Positions 11,234 to 22,217 are shown, counted from the stretch's first letter. The stretch: DNA of 64,000 bases from Ailurus styani (GCA_002007465.1 LNAC01000379.1:253377-317376); one strand, 5' to 3'. Numbers and translations are program-made. Notes: generated by a model from the letters alone, not told the origin.

Positions 11234-11303
11234 ACCCTGTTTCTCTCCGGTCGGTGTGCTCGGTTAGCTGGAGCTGCCGACCACCCGCCGGTACCTGCGT
11301 GGA

Positions 11304-11309
11304 AATAAA
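11304..11309 (+). terminator. LTR poly-A signal AATAAA
   Basis: AATAAA lies about 70 bp after the TATA box, at the expected R region of the solo LTR, and is followed by a T/G-rich stretch (cctcttgctgtttgc). Confidence 0.75.
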
Positions 11310-11586
11310 CCTCTTGCTGTTTGCATCCAGTGGCAGTGTTAAATTCTTGGGTAAGGGGATCCGCAGGTCTTTCAGTGAATTCCCCTTGATTCCGTCCCCT
11401 TCTGGGTGGCCCTGTCCCGAATCACGGCCACGTCAGGGCTACTCTCTCCAGTCACCAGGTGACTCCCATGACTCCCGGAAATTGGGAGACATCCCAATCT
11501 CTACAGCAGTCTCTGCTACCCTTCTGCAACCCAGTGTTGGACGCGGGGACGCCTGCCTCCAACTCTTGGGTTGCCCGGCAGGAATC

Positions 11587-13213
11587 ATGGGAACCACCCA
11601 ATCCAAAATTCGACCCAAAAACGCCCTTGGGTTGCCTCCTAGCCAACCCTAGCACACTGGAACTAGACCAGGACCTACGAAGGTGACACCTCATACATTA
11701 CTGCACTGTGACCTGGCCACAATACCAATTAGACAATCAATCTCAATGGCCGCCTGAAGGCATTTTCAATTATCAGGTCCTAATGGATTTAGACAACCTC
11801 TGTAGACACCAAGGCAAATGGGTCGAGATTCCTTACGTGCAGGCCTTCTGGACTTTACACCCTCGCCCTTCTCTCTGCTCTCGCTGTTCTACCTCACAGG
11901 TTCTCCTGGCCCACACGCCTCCCCCCACTCTACCTCCTACAGCTTTTCCCCCTCCCCACTCTCCGAACCTCCAGAAAGCTTCACCCACCCGCCGGTGAGG
12001 GGGTCTCTGGCCCCCCCATCCTGAACCTTCTGCCCCACCCCCTGCTCCAGTTTCTGCCACTATTACCCCTTCACTTCCTATTTCCGACCCATCCCCCTTG
12101 CCCCCAGGCCCCAACGCTGAACCTACCCCCTCCCGCTTCCCCTCCCATCTCCGCTCCCAAAAGACCCCGGAAACGCTCCCCAGACCTGGTCTGCCCACTG
12201 AGAGAGGTCGCTGGAGCCGAGGGGGTTGTTCGAATCCATGCACGTTTCTCCCTGCAGGACATCTCCCAGATAGAAAAGCGTCTGGGTTCCTTTACGGCCA
12301 ACCCAGACAACTTCATCAAGGAGTTCCAATACTTAGCCCAGGCCTCTGACCTCACCTGGCACGACTTACATGTCATTCGGACCACCACCCTCACTACAGA
12401 AGAGAAGGGACGCATTCAGGCTGCAGCAGGAGAGCACGCTGATCAGGTCCACCTTACCGACGCCACCAGGCCCGTAGGCGCCCAAGTGGTCCCCGCTATA
12501 GAACCCGGATGGGACGACCAGAACAGCCAAGATGGCCGCCGACGCCACGACCCACAACCGCATGGGTTCAGTGCCTGATTGCCAGCATGCGAGCGGCCTC
12601 TAACAAAGCAGTCAATTATGATAAAATCAGGGAAATCACCCGGACCCCTGATGAAAACCCCGCCGTGTTCCTTAATAGGTTGACTGAGGCTTTAACTCAA
12701 TACACCCGTTTAGACCCAGCCTCCCCTGCCGGGGCGACTTTCCCGACTACCCACTTCATTTCCCCGTCGGTGCCGGACATTCGAAAGAAATTAAAAAAGG
12801 CTGAGGAGGGCCCTCAGACTCCCATCTCTGATCTGGTGAAAATGGCATTTAAAGTTTTTTAACACCTGGGAGGAGGCAGCCAAACTTAAGCGGCAGGCCA
12901 GACTCCAGCAGAAAGTCCAATGACAGACCCAGGCCTTGATAGCAGCCCTGCGCCGGCTGGCTCTGGGAGCCGACAAAGAGGGGCGACAAACCGCACCCCT
13001 CTGGGGGCCTGTTTCAAATGCGGAGCCGAAGCACACTGTGCCCGTCAATGTCCCAACCCTAAGGAGCCGACCCGGCCACATCCCCAGTGCCGAATGATGG
13101 GCCCCTGGAAATCGGGCTGCCCCAACCTCGGGGGATCCTCGGCGCCTCTACACGGGGGTGACCCAGAGACGGTGAGTCCTGCCTTTCAACTACTCGGGTT
13201 GGAGGACGACTGA
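11587..13213 (+). pseudogene. ERV gag, multiply broken
   Basis: Gag is the structural polyprotein (matrix, proline-rich linker, capsid, nucleocapsid). The start ATG at 11587 gives MGTTQSK, a myristoylation-type N-terminus, but that frame stops at 11652. Matrix continues in the next frame with a stop at 11684-11686 and resumes (WPPEG, VEIPYVQAF) to 11998. A proline-rich section follows. Capsid begins near 12190 in a third frame (CPLREVAGAEGVVR), shifts frame near 12560, and carries the major homology region (REITRTPDENPAVFLNRL) at about 12625-12680. A run of six T at 12855-12860 marks another shift, with a TAA right after it. Nucleocapsid has one intact CCHC zinc knuckle, CFKCGAEAHCARQC (13010-13051), and a degenerate second one. 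Two consecutive TGA codons (13211-13216) end it. Non-functional. Confidence 0.88.
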
Positions 13214-13216
13214 TGA

Positions 13217-13617
13217 GGCCCAGACTCGGACACCCCTCTCACCCATGCCGAGCCCAGGGTCACACCCCAGGTAGCGGGTAAGTCCATATCCTTTCTCTTG
13301 GACACGGGGGCTACCTATTCCGTTCCGCCTTCCTACTCTGGTCCCAGTCGTCCCTCACCCCTGTCACGGTGATGGGAATCGACGGCACCTCCTCCACTCC
13401 GAGGACCACCCCTCCCCTCACATGCAGCCTGGATGGGTTCCCCTTCTCACACTCCTTCCTCATTATCCCCTCCTGCCCCATGTCTCTCCTCGGCAGGGAT
13501 ATCCTCCATAAACTCCAGGCCACCATACGCCTTTCCCCTTCCCCCTCTACATCCGCCCACCTTATCCTTCCCTTAATCCCCTCTACGCCGCCCCCCTCCC
13601 CCAGCTGTTTCCTCTAG
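13217..13617 (+). pseudogene. ERV protease (pro), broken
   Basis: Retroviral aspartic protease, which matures Gag-Pol. It lies in the same frame as the end of gag, across the TGA codons, consistent with gammaretroviral stop-codon readthrough. The catalytic motif LLDTGATYS is present (Asp codon at 13301-13303). A frameshift near 13335-13365 moves the coding frame by one; the C-terminal signature LLGRDIL follows near 13480-13505. A TAG at 13615 interrupts the join to pol. About 130 codons, near the normal length. The intact active-site motif does not imply function. Confidence 0.85.
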
Positions 13618-14860
13618 GTGGACCCCCAGGTTTGGGATACCTCCAGGCCTGTCGTGGCAACCCACCATACCCCTGTAAAAATACAGCTCAAAGACCAGTC
13701 CACCTTCCCGTCTCGCCCCCAATTTCCCATCTCGGTTACTCACTGACTGGGACTAAAACCTACCATCGACCGTCTCAGACAGCAGGGCCTCCTTATCCCT
13801 ATTAACTCCCCATGCAATACCCCAATCCTCCCTGTAAAAAAGTCCACGGGGGCCTACCACCTGGTACAGGATCTGAGACTCATCAACGAGGCAGTAGTGC
13901 CACTCCATCCGGTGGCCCCCAACCCATATACCCTCCTTTCTAATATCCCCCCAACCACCACCCAATTCTCTGTTCTTGATCTCAAAGACACCTTCCTCAC
14001 CATTCCTCTCCACCCCGATTCCTACTTTCTCTTCACCGTTACCTGGGAGGACCCGGATACCCATGCCTCTGGACAACTTACCTGGACGGTTTTACCCCAG
14101 GGTTCCAGGGACCGCCCTCACATCTTTGGTCAGGCCCTAGCCAGGGACCTCCAGCAATGCACCCTTGAGGCCAGTACTCTCCTCCAACATGTAGATGACC
14201 TCCTTCTGTGCAGTCCCTCCCTTTCTTCCTCTCAAGAGAATACCTCCACGTTACTCAACTTCCTGGCTACCAGGGGGTATCGGGTGACGCCCTCCAAGGC
14301 CCAACTCTGTAGCCCCTCGGTCACCTACCTGGGTGTCTCCTTAACTCTCACCTCCAAATTGCTCACAGGAGACCGCATCCGCCTCCTCCGGGAATTTCAG
14401 ACCCCTCAGAATGCAGATGAAATACTGTCCTTTTTGGGTGTGGTGGGCTTTTTTAGACACTAGATCCCTAATTTAGCCATCCTAGCCCGGCCCCTATACA
14501 AGGCTGCTAAAGACACCCCTCAGGGGCCACTAACCGACCCTACCTCCATTCGGCGTCTGTTCTCCAAATTGCGGGATTGCCTTATTTCGGGGTCTACCTT
14601 AGCCTTACCTGACCCCTCACAACCCTTCCACCTCTTCACCAACAAGCGTTCGGGCTCAGCCACTGGCCTCCTGGCTTAACCGGCCAGACCCACCTACAGG
14701 GCAGTGGCCTACCTCTCTAAACAGCTAGGTGTCACCACCCAGCGTTGGCAGCCATGCCTCAGGGCACTGGCGGCCTCCGCTTCCCTCACAAAAGAGGCCC
14801 TTAAACTCACTCTGAGACGCCTTTCACTGTTTTTTCTCCCCATCGACTGGCGAATCTGAT
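13618..14860 (+). pseudogene. ERV pol, reverse transcriptase part, truncated
   Basis: Reverse transcriptase region in a single frame from 13618 to about 14860, interrupted by stops at 13744 (TGA), 14461 (TAG), 14677 (TAA) and 14857 (TGA). Recognisable blocks in order: VQDLRLIN near 13867, VLDLKDTF near 13975, LPQGSRDRP near 14092, the catalytic box LLQHVDDLLL near 14180 (the usual Tyr of YVDD is His), and TYLGVSL near 14325. Connection-domain text (FTNKRSG; SKQLGVTTQRWQPCLRAL) follows. RNase H, integrase and env are absent and no 3' LTR is seen, so the provirus is cut at about 14.86 kb by deletion or rearrangement. Frame is better kept than in gag. Related to class I ERVs. Confidence 0.9.
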
Positions 14861-14971
14861 GGAATTAAAACTGGAACGTTCCTACCTTTACAGAACCTTA
14901 TCAGAAGTAGCAAACTCCAAGAACAGTGAAGGCGAGTATGACCATAACAAATTAGAAATCGTTTGGTGTCT

Positions 14972-15164
14972 GGGCGCCTGGGTGGCTCAGTGAGTTAAAG
15001 CCTCTGCTTTTGGCTCAGGTCATGATCTCAGGGTCCTGGGATCGAGGCCTGCATCAGGCTCCGTGCTCAGCAGGGGGCCTGCTTCCTCCTCTCTCTCTGC
15101 CTGCCTCTCTGCCTACTTGTAATCTCTCTCTGTCAAATAAATAAAATCTTAAAAAAAAAAAAAA
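14972..15164 (+). repeat. CAN-SINE
   Basis: Full-length plus SINE just downstream of the retroviral break. An 18-bp TSD, agaaatcgtttggtgtct (14954-14971) and agaaatcctttggtgtct (15165-15182), with one mismatch. It lies outside the recognisable ERV sequence. Confidence 0.96.
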
Positions 15165-15182
15165 AGAAATCCTTTGGTGTCT

Positions 15183-15491
15183 CCCCAGCATACTTGATTC
15201 TTGACATAGTAGACACTTTCCTTAACAAGTTATTTCTATTTGCTGTTTTCCTTGAGTGTTTGTGTTATTAACTCTTCCCAAAGTTTTACACTGAAAATTT
15301 TAAACATTCAGAAAAATGTATAGAATTTTACAGCAGATAACTAAATATTTACCTAGATTCACAATTAACATACTATATCTTCTTTCAAATCTATTATTAG
15401 TATATACTTTAATTAGAATAAAATTCACACATACTGGGATAGAGTTACACCATCTTTGTCAAACACTTACAGTTGGATAACTACCCACAAT
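15183..15491. other. AT-rich interval, nothing recognised
   Basis: About 300 bp between SINEs with no gene and no repeat I can name. Confidence 0.4.
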
Positions 15492-15504
15492 AATTAAGAT
15501 ATAT

Positions 15505-15700
15505 GGGCGCCTGGGTGGCTCAGTGGGTTAAAGCCTCTGCTTTCGGCTCAGGTCATGATCTCAGGGTCCTGGGATCGAGGCCCGCATCGGGCTCTCTGCT
15601 CGGCAGGGAGCCTGCTTCCCCCTCTCTCTCTGCCTGCCTCTCTTCCTCCTTGTGATCTCTCTCCCTCTGTGAAATAAATAAATAAATAAATAAATAAATA
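15505..15700 (+). repeat. CAN-SINE, young
   Basis: Nearly consensus head and a long (AAAT)n tail at about 15674-15700. A perfect 12-bp TSD aattaagatata lies at 15492-15503 and 15701-15712. Confidence 0.96.
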
Positions 15701-15753
15701 AATTAAGATATAGAATATTTCCTTTATCTCCCTAATTTCTGATACTACTTTCT

Positions 15754-15975
15754 TTTTTGGTAAAGATTATTTATTTATTTATTCATTTATTTGACAGAGA
15801 GAGAGATAGCAAGCAAGTGCACAAGCTGGAGGGAGAGGATGAGGGAGACAGAATTTGAAGCAGACTCTGCTGACTGCAGAGCCCAATGTGCAGTTCAGTC
15901 CTACGTCCCTGAGATCATGACCAGAACCCAAAGAGGTGACTGTTTAACTAACTGAGCCACCCAGGCAACCCTTCC
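15754..15975 (-). repeat. CAN-SINE, minus strand (diverged)
   Basis: Reversed tail 'aagattatttatttattt' to a reversed head 'gagccacccaggcaaccc'. A perfect 12-bp TSD atactactttct lies at 15742-15753 and 15976-15987. Confidence 0.93.
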
Positions 15976-16224
15976 ATACTACTTTCTAATTCAGTCCCTC
16001 GCTTTTCCTCAGATTCTGGCAATCATTGATCTGTTTTCTATTCCTAAGGTCACCAGGTTTAGCAACTAAAAACACATAATTGGGGAATACTTAGGCTATG
16101 TTTTCATGGTTTAACTGAAATTTAATGACAACTGATATCCTGTATTTTATGGACAACCCACCTGTACTTATAGGGTGGATGTCATATTTAAAACTGTATC
16201 ACCAACCCCAAATGTCATACATCC

Positions 16225-16790
16225 TAGTCTGTGTTTTTTTTTTCTAAAATGTTTACAGTTTTTTTTTATTTTACAATTAGACCTATGACACATTTCGAGT
16301 TAATTTTTATATAAGGTACGAGGCACATGTTGACATTCTTATTTTTATAAATGTCCAATTGTTTTAGCATATTTTTTTAAAAGATTATCTGTTTTATATT
16401 AATTACCTTTATACCACTGTCAGAAATCAAATGGTCATAATTTGTGGAGGGTTATTTCTGATCTCTCTGTTCTATTCCCTTGATTTCCATCTATCTCTTT
16501 GCCAATATCACACTGTTTTGATGGCTTTAGCTTTGTAAAAACTCTTGAGATCAAGTATTATTCTGAACGGTTTTGGTTATTCTAGTAACTTTGCATTTCC
16601 ATATGAATTCCATAGAGTAAGTTTGCAATTTCTAAACAAAGATCCTGCTAGGATTTTGACTGACATTAATTTGACCCTACGAATCAATTTTGGGATAATT
16701 AACATTTTCAACAACAGTGAGTTTTCAACTCCACAAACAAGGTATCACTATTCATTATTTAGGTCTTCAAAACTATTTCTCAATATATTA
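16225..16790 (-). mobile_element. L1 ORF2 C-terminal fragment, minus strand
   Basis: Reverse-complement L1 text: 'tctctgttctattcccttga', 'ccaatatcacactgttttga', 'tggctttagctttgtaa', 'gatcctgctaggattttgac' and 'gggataattaacatttt'. A 118-codon plus-strand frame here (16545-16901) is an antisense accident of this L1. Confidence 0.8.
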
Positions 16791-19075
16791 GGGTTTTCTC
16801 TGACACTGTTGGCAGTAGCACCAGGAATAACATGGACAATGAATTATAATGTAGTTGAAGTGGAAGTCAGGCTAAAGAGAAAACTAGATGAAGAAAGTTG
16901 ATTTGTGAAATAAAATCCATAGAAAAGTGAAATTACTGTACCAGGGCACCTCTCACTATATTAGCTTCTTACCTCTACACTAGAGTTATAGAAACACCAG
17001 ACTGGTAAAATAAATTTATTTTAATCCATTTTAAAATTAACAATGTGAGCAAAGTTTCTACAAGTATCCTGGAAACTAATAAATCCAAGGAGAACCCATC
17101 CATACCAGACTTCAGGACACATATCAGGCCACATTTACATATGCAAAAGAACAAAGTAACAAGTGGCCATTAAAAGATTTTTTCAAAATAATGTAAAGAA
17201 ATAAAAGAAATACTAAAGAGAAAAGAACATTGTTTGTTAAAATGATTGCTAAAATAGGAGGAAGTGTTAACCAGCATCTGCATTGTGCTCAGGAAAGGAA
17301 ACAAACAGGAATTCCATAGAGGACAGGAAAGTTGTGCAGATGAAATAAAAGATTGCAATAAATGAGATACGGAGTGTAGTGGAAAAGGGGCAGAGGGAAA
17401 TGAATACTATAACATGTTCAAAATAACAGTACAAACAGATATAATTATTACAACATAAATGAGGCATCTCGAGAGTACCTAAAACAGCTTTCTCAGATTG
17501 CACAGAACAAAAAGGCAAAATGTAAAGAGAATAAAATAAGAGAGGTTGATAGCTAGAGAAAATGGATTATTAACAACAAATTCACAAATAACTGTGTTCT
17601 AAAAGAGACCTGAAATATATAAAAGAAATAATATTTAAAATTTAAAGTGAAGAAAGATCTAAAATTGCAGATTGAAAGGAGTAAGTAATACAAATAAATA
17701 AGAACACTGAAGGGAAGAGAGAGGAAATATAGAAGACATGCTATTCTGGAGATACTTATTAAGAGTGTATGTTAATTTGTATATTACCCCTAAAAAATTA
17801 GAGTGATGGATTCTATCTCTAAACAAACAATAGGAAAGCAAAAACAAACAAACAAAAAAGATATAGAAGAATTTGATCATCCAACATAAATACAGAATAG
17901 TATATCATAATGAAAGAGAAAGCACAAAACAAGATGGCAGGAATAAAGCCAACTATATTATTATTCACATAAATTTTAATTACCTAAAATGATGATCTAA
18001 GATAAGGCAGAGATCCTCAAATTGGATTTTTTAAAAGCCCAAGCATGACTGTTCATAAGACTGACACCTAAATAAAATGGCAAAAATGCTGGAAAATAAA
18101 TGAATAAAATATTTACATCAGGTAACAAAATACACCTTACAAAAGAAAGAATTAAGTGGGACAAATTAAATATTATACATTGGTAAAGGAAAGTCAACTA
18201 AAATATATATCAAATACATAAAAGTCATGAACATTTATTCACATAGTAAACATAATTTCATTAAAGAAAATATTAGCAAAGAAAAATATGAAAAATGTCC
18301 AACAATAGTAAGAAATTTGAGATCTTTCTCAGAAAACAATAAATCAAATAAGAAGGTCTATAAAGGATTACAATAACCTTTATAAACAGAAAACTGGAAA
18401 GAAAACATAATCTATATTTGGAGGTAGGATAAAGACATATTTAGAATATTTGCAAAAATTCACACAGGATTTCTTAACTAATGAAAAATAAATACATTGT
18501 ACCAGCCATGTTCACATACCATAATTCAACAAATTTAGAAATCATTTTTTTAAAAGGACATTCCTAGAGATGCCTGGGTGACTCAGTCATTTAAGTGTCT
18601 GACTTCAGCTCAGGTCTCGTTCTCAGGGTCCTGGGATGATCCCCATATCCAGGACCCAACTCAGCAGGGAGTCTGCTCCTCCCTCTGCCCTTCCCCACAC
18701 TCAGGCTCTCTCTCCTTCTCAAATAAATAAATAAATCCTTAAAAAAAAAAAGTCATTCCTAAATTCCATACAACTTAGAAATTAACAAAAAAGACATTTC
18801 AAATACATCTTTCCTTAAAGATACATTGAAGAAATTGTTAAAAATATATTTAGAATAAATAATAATAAAAACACTACCTCTGAAATGTAGACAACATTAT
18901 ACCGAGAAGGCAAAATATCTGACTAAGGCAGATTAAAAAATAAATTAATTACATTAATGAACTATAAAAATAGAGAACTGTAAAATGAGAACAAATAAAA
19001 CTGAATGAAAGGATAAATGTAAAAGCTGAATGAGAAAATTTTTTAAAAAGCAGAAGAAAATACCCATAAAAATTA
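16791..19075 (+). mobile_element. Very old LINE-derived AT-rich sequence
   Basis: A-rich plus-strand text typical of decayed L1 or HAL1 ORF1/ORF2, with scattered resemblance (about 17570-18460 and 18770-19075). No frame longer than about 80 codons. No host exon recognised. A SINE at 18568 interrupts it. Family and limits uncertain. Confidence 0.4.
18568..18752 (+). repeat. CAN-SINE (diverged)
   Basis: Head 'gatgcctgggtgactcagtc', a CT-rich middle, and a tail with AAATAAATAAATAAATCC and a run of A. The flanking words cattccta suggest a short TSD. Confidence 0.9.
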
Positions 19076-19343
19076 TTTCTGAAACTAATGAAAAATACAT
19101 GTTCATAGCAGCATTATTTACAAAAGCCAAGACACAGAAATGACCTCAATGTCTATGAAAGGATGAATGGATAAAGAAGTTGTATTAAATACATGCAACG
19201 GAATATTATTGAATCTCAAAAAAGAAAAAGGGAAATCCTACCATTTGCCACAACATGGATGGAACTTGGAGGGACCATACTAAGTGAAGTACTCAGAATG
19301 AGAAAGACAGATACTGCATGATCTCAGATATATGTAGGACCTT

Positions 19344-19345
<2 letters not shown>

Positions 19346-19383
<38 letters not shown>
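19346..19383. repeat. (CA)n microsatellite
   Basis: About 19 uninterrupted AC/CA dinucleotides inside the L1 3' end. Likely length-polymorphic. Confidence 0.97.
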
Positions 19384-19387
<4 letters not shown>

Positions 19388-19589
19388 AACCACAGACTCA
19401 TGTAAAAAGTGATTCGACTTATGGAAACCAGAGATAGAGCGTGTGGGGACGGTGAATGACAGGAAGGTGGTCAAAAAGTTCAAACATGCAGTTAGAAGAT
19501 GGGTAAACAGTAGGGATATAATGTACAATATTGTGACTGCACCTAATGCTGTATGGTATATAGGAAAGTTGTTATAAGACTAAATCCTA

Positions 19590-19767
19590 GGGATGCCTGG
19601 GTGGCTCAGTTGATTAAGGCATCTTTCAGCATGGGTCATGATCGCATGGGCCTGGGAGCTTAGCAGAGAGTCTGCCTCTCCCCTCTCCCTCTGCCCACTG
19701 CTCACCCGGCTTGTGCGCTCTCTCTCTCACTGTCTCTCTCAAATAAGTAAAATCTTAAAAAAAAAAA
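19590..19767 (+). repeat. CAN-SINE (diverged)
   Basis: Head 'gatgcctgggtggctcagtt'. A perfect 13-bp TSD agactaaatccta lies at 19577-19589 and 19768-19780. Confidence 0.94.
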
Positions 19768-19950
19768 AGACTAAATCCTAAAAGTTCTTGTCATAAGGAA
19801 AACTTTTTTTCATTATTGTTTTCTTCTCAATGTATTTATATGAGAAGATGGATATTACCTGAACCTATCATAGGTACTCACTTCACAATATATGTAAATA
19901 AAACCATCATGGGGTACACCTTAACATCGTGGTAACACCAAACATCAGTG

Positions 19951-21131
19951 AAAAGTAAAGCTGAAAAAAATACAAATTTTGACAATTCAAAGACAAAAGG
20001 TACAAAATATCAGATGACTACTATACCACAGACTACTATGTACAAATTTATGTCAATATATGTGCCCACATCCAGTGGACAATAATTTAGAAATATAAAA
20101 GTATACAGAATTTTCCAAAATTATAAGTAGAAAATCTGAATAGACCAATAAACTATAAAATGAACAAATCTTTGACAGTAGACCTTTTACTACCTTTCAT
20201 GTGCTTCTATGGGGTATTTAAACACAAACCTCAAGGACCATATCACTGTCATCTTAGGCATAGTGTTCCAGAACTTCAGAAAAAAGAGTAGAATGTAATT
20301 TCCTTTTAGGTATTTAGCACAATCTTGATACCAAAACTATATAAGACTGTACTATATATAATAATAACTTAAACTCATGTGTAATAATAAAGCAAAAATC
20401 CTAAATAAAATATTAGTGAATTAAATTCAGGAAGATTCTAAAACAGTAACGTAGGCAAAGCAAGTCAGATGTATCTTGGGATGTCACAAAGAATTGATAA
20501 TCTATCTCTGAGGTTCTCTCCTTTAGTAGACTGGAAGGAAAAATATTACTATGTCAGTGATATGAAAAAGTACTTAATGAAAATCAATGTACCATTATTA
20601 TAAAAATATCTAGCAAATTACAGATAAAGGAATACTTCCTTAAGTCCATGAATGGTAATTACAGAAGAAAAGATCAAATTTCTGATAAAATTTTGAAGAG
20701 GACCTTTATAAAGGTCATGAATATATTAACAATACTATATCAGTTAATATCAAGCTTTTTAATGATGTCCTAGTCAATATAATAAGCAAAGAAAAATAAA
20801 TGGAAAGTATAATGAATAGAAAAGACTAGATAAAACTTTACAAATTGAAAATTCTACCTGTGTTTTTAGGTTTCTGGGAAGACATGTTATTATAAAAAAA
20901 AGAGTGGTCAGGTCAAATAACGTAGATAATAAAACTCACTAAATAGGCTCAATAACAGAACGCGGATAACGACTGATAAAATCAGTGAAACTGAAGACAG
21001 GGCAATAACAACTCACACAATCTAAATAATAGAAAATATGCTGGGGAAAAAAGTAAAAAAAAAAAAAAACTGAACAGAGCTTCAATGACCCCTCAAACAA
21101 AAAATGTGTATCATTAGAATACCAGAAGGAG
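19951..21131 (+). mobile_element. LINE relic (L1/HAL1-like)
   Basis: A-rich decayed LINE text, with ORF2-like phrases such as 'tatcaagctttttaatgatg' and 'tagtcaatataataagcaaag'. From about 20880 it may belong to an ORF1-side piece that continues after the SINE nest at 21132. No gene recognised. Confidence 0.4.
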
Positions 21132-21175
21132 AGGGCACCTAGATGATTGGTTCAGTTGGTTAAGCACCTGACTCT

Positions 21176-21183
21176 TTTTTCTT

Positions 21184-21238
<55 letters not shown>

Positions 21239-21402
21239 TTTCACAGAGGGAGACAGAGCTCAAGTAGGCAGAGAGCAGGCAGAGAGGAGAAAGCAGGCTC
21301 CCTGCTGAACATGGAGCCCGATGTGGGCCTCGATCCCAGGACCCTGAGATCATGACCTGAGCCGAAGGCAGAGGCTTTAACCCACTGAGCCACCCAGGCG
21401 CC
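21176..21402 (-). repeat. CAN-SINE, minus strand, innermost of the nest
   Basis: Starts with a long (TTTA)n tail complement and ends 'gagccacccaggcgccc'. It lies within the T-rich tail end of the next minus SINE, so it is the youngest layer. Confidence 0.9.
21184..21240. repeat. (TTTA)n microsatellite
   Basis: About 14 TTTA units, grown from the tail of the minus-strand SINE. Confidence 0.95.
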
Positions 21403-21403
21403 C

Positions 21404-21629
21404 TTTTTTTTTTTTTTTTTAAGAAGGGAAGGACTGTTTTTTCCTTTGACTTTATTTATTTGACAGAGAGAAAGAGCACAAGCAGGTGGAACAGCAGGCA
21501 AAGGGAGAGGGAGAAGCAGGCTCCCTGGTGAGTCAGGAGCCTGATGGGGAGCTGGATCCCAGGACCCTGGGATCATGACCTGAGCCAAAGGCAGTTACTT
21601 AACTAACTGAGCCACCCAGGCGCCCCAAG
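21404..21629 (-). repeat. CAN-SINE, minus strand, middle layer of the nest
   Basis: Reverse-complement SINE from the poly-T run through 'gactttatttatttgacaga' to 'gagccacccaggcgcccc'. It carried the younger SINE into its tail and itself interrupts the old plus SINE. Confidence 0.88.
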
Positions 21630-21777
21630 AACCTAACTCTTCAGAATCTCAGTGTCATGAGATTGAGCTCCACATTGGGCTCCGCATTGGGCTTCACATT
21701 GTGCTCCAAATTGAGCATGGAACTGGCTTAATATTCTCTCTCTTTTCCTCTCCCTCTGCCTCCTCCACCTTTAAAAT

Positions 21778-21780
21778 ATA

Positions 21781-21823
<43 letters not shown>

Positions 21824-21826
21824 ATA
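21778..21826. repeat. (TAAA)n microsatellite
   Basis: About 12 AAAT/TAAA units, the expanded tail of the split plus-strand SINE. Confidence 0.95.
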
Positions 21827-22217
21827 GAACGCCAGGAGAGGAGAAATAGAGTGGGTCTCAAGGAACATTCAAATAAATAAGAGCTGAAAACTTCCCAAAT
21901 TTGATGGAAGATACAAACGTACAGATTCATAAAACTGCGTAAATATCAGATAAGATACGTCCAGCCATCCATCATAATTAATATTCTGAAAACAAAAATC
22001 AAGGAAAACATTTTGAAAGCAGCAGAGAGAGAAACAACACATTATCTATTTAAAAAGACCACCAATTCAAAGGACAGCACATTTCTCATTTGAGACCATG
22101 GGGGCCATTTCAAGTGCTGAATGAAAGGAATTTTCAAACACCTTTAGGAACAAAGGGAATATAAAATCATTCCCACATGAAGAAAAGCAAAAAGAATTTG
22201 TCACTAGCAGATTTACC
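21827..22217 (+). mobile_element. Old L1 inter-ORF or ORF1-side relic
   Basis: Resembles old L1 text around 'catcataattaatattctg', 'ttttgaaagcagcagagaga' and 'ttctcatttgagaccatggg'. Probably the continuation of the relic before the SINE nest. Confidence 0.5.

Larger units (their letters stand above)
10844..11374 (+). repeat. MLV-like solo LTR inside the ERV leader
   Basis: The 531-bp element starts TGAAAGACC and ends GGTCTTTCA, a perfect 9-bp terminal inverted repeat with TG...CA ends. It is flanked by the 4-bp direct repeat gtga (10840-10843 and 11375-11378), the TSD length typical of gammaretroviruses. Inside are three CCAATCAG boxes (11081, 11137, 11185), TATATAAG (11226-11233), AATAAA (11304-11309) and, in U5, TTGCTGTTTGCATCC, all typical of MLV/GALV-type LTRs. 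No primer-binding site or internal sequence follows; the ERV leader resumes at once. It is therefore a solo LTR left by recombination of a second, unrelated provirus. Retained CpGs suggest it is relatively young. Confidence 0.92.
19076..19950 (+). mobile_element. L1 3' end
   Basis: L1 3' terminal text: 'tgttcatagcagcattattt', 'gaatggataaagaagttgta', 'caacatggatggaacttgga', 'agatactgcatgatctc' and 'gggtacaccttaacatc'. A (CA)n tract and a SINE lie inside it. Confidence 0.82.
21132..21777 (+). repeat. Old CAN-SINE split by two later SINEs
   Basis: The head of a plus-strand SINE (gggcacctagatgattgg...) stops at about 21175. Its continuation (cctaactcttcagaatctc, then a repeated 'cacattgggctccgcattgg' region and a CT-rich end) resumes near 21630. 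The words acctgactctt before and acctaactctt after the insert are the TSD of the invading element. Its A-rich tail is the (TAAA)n at 21778. Confidence 0.82.

Noticed and set aside
11833..12243. 136-codon minus-strand frame (and others nearby, 12071-12415)
   Set aside because: It lies antisense to the C-rich proline linker of gag; composition alone explains its length.
14861..16000. Search for integrase, env or a 3' LTR matching 10342-10728
   Set aside because: No matching text appears downstream of the RT break; the region is AT-rich host DNA and SINEs.
19280..19528. 82-codon minus-strand frame with a Cys-Val repeat
   Set aside because: The repeat is the (CA)n microsatellite in translation.
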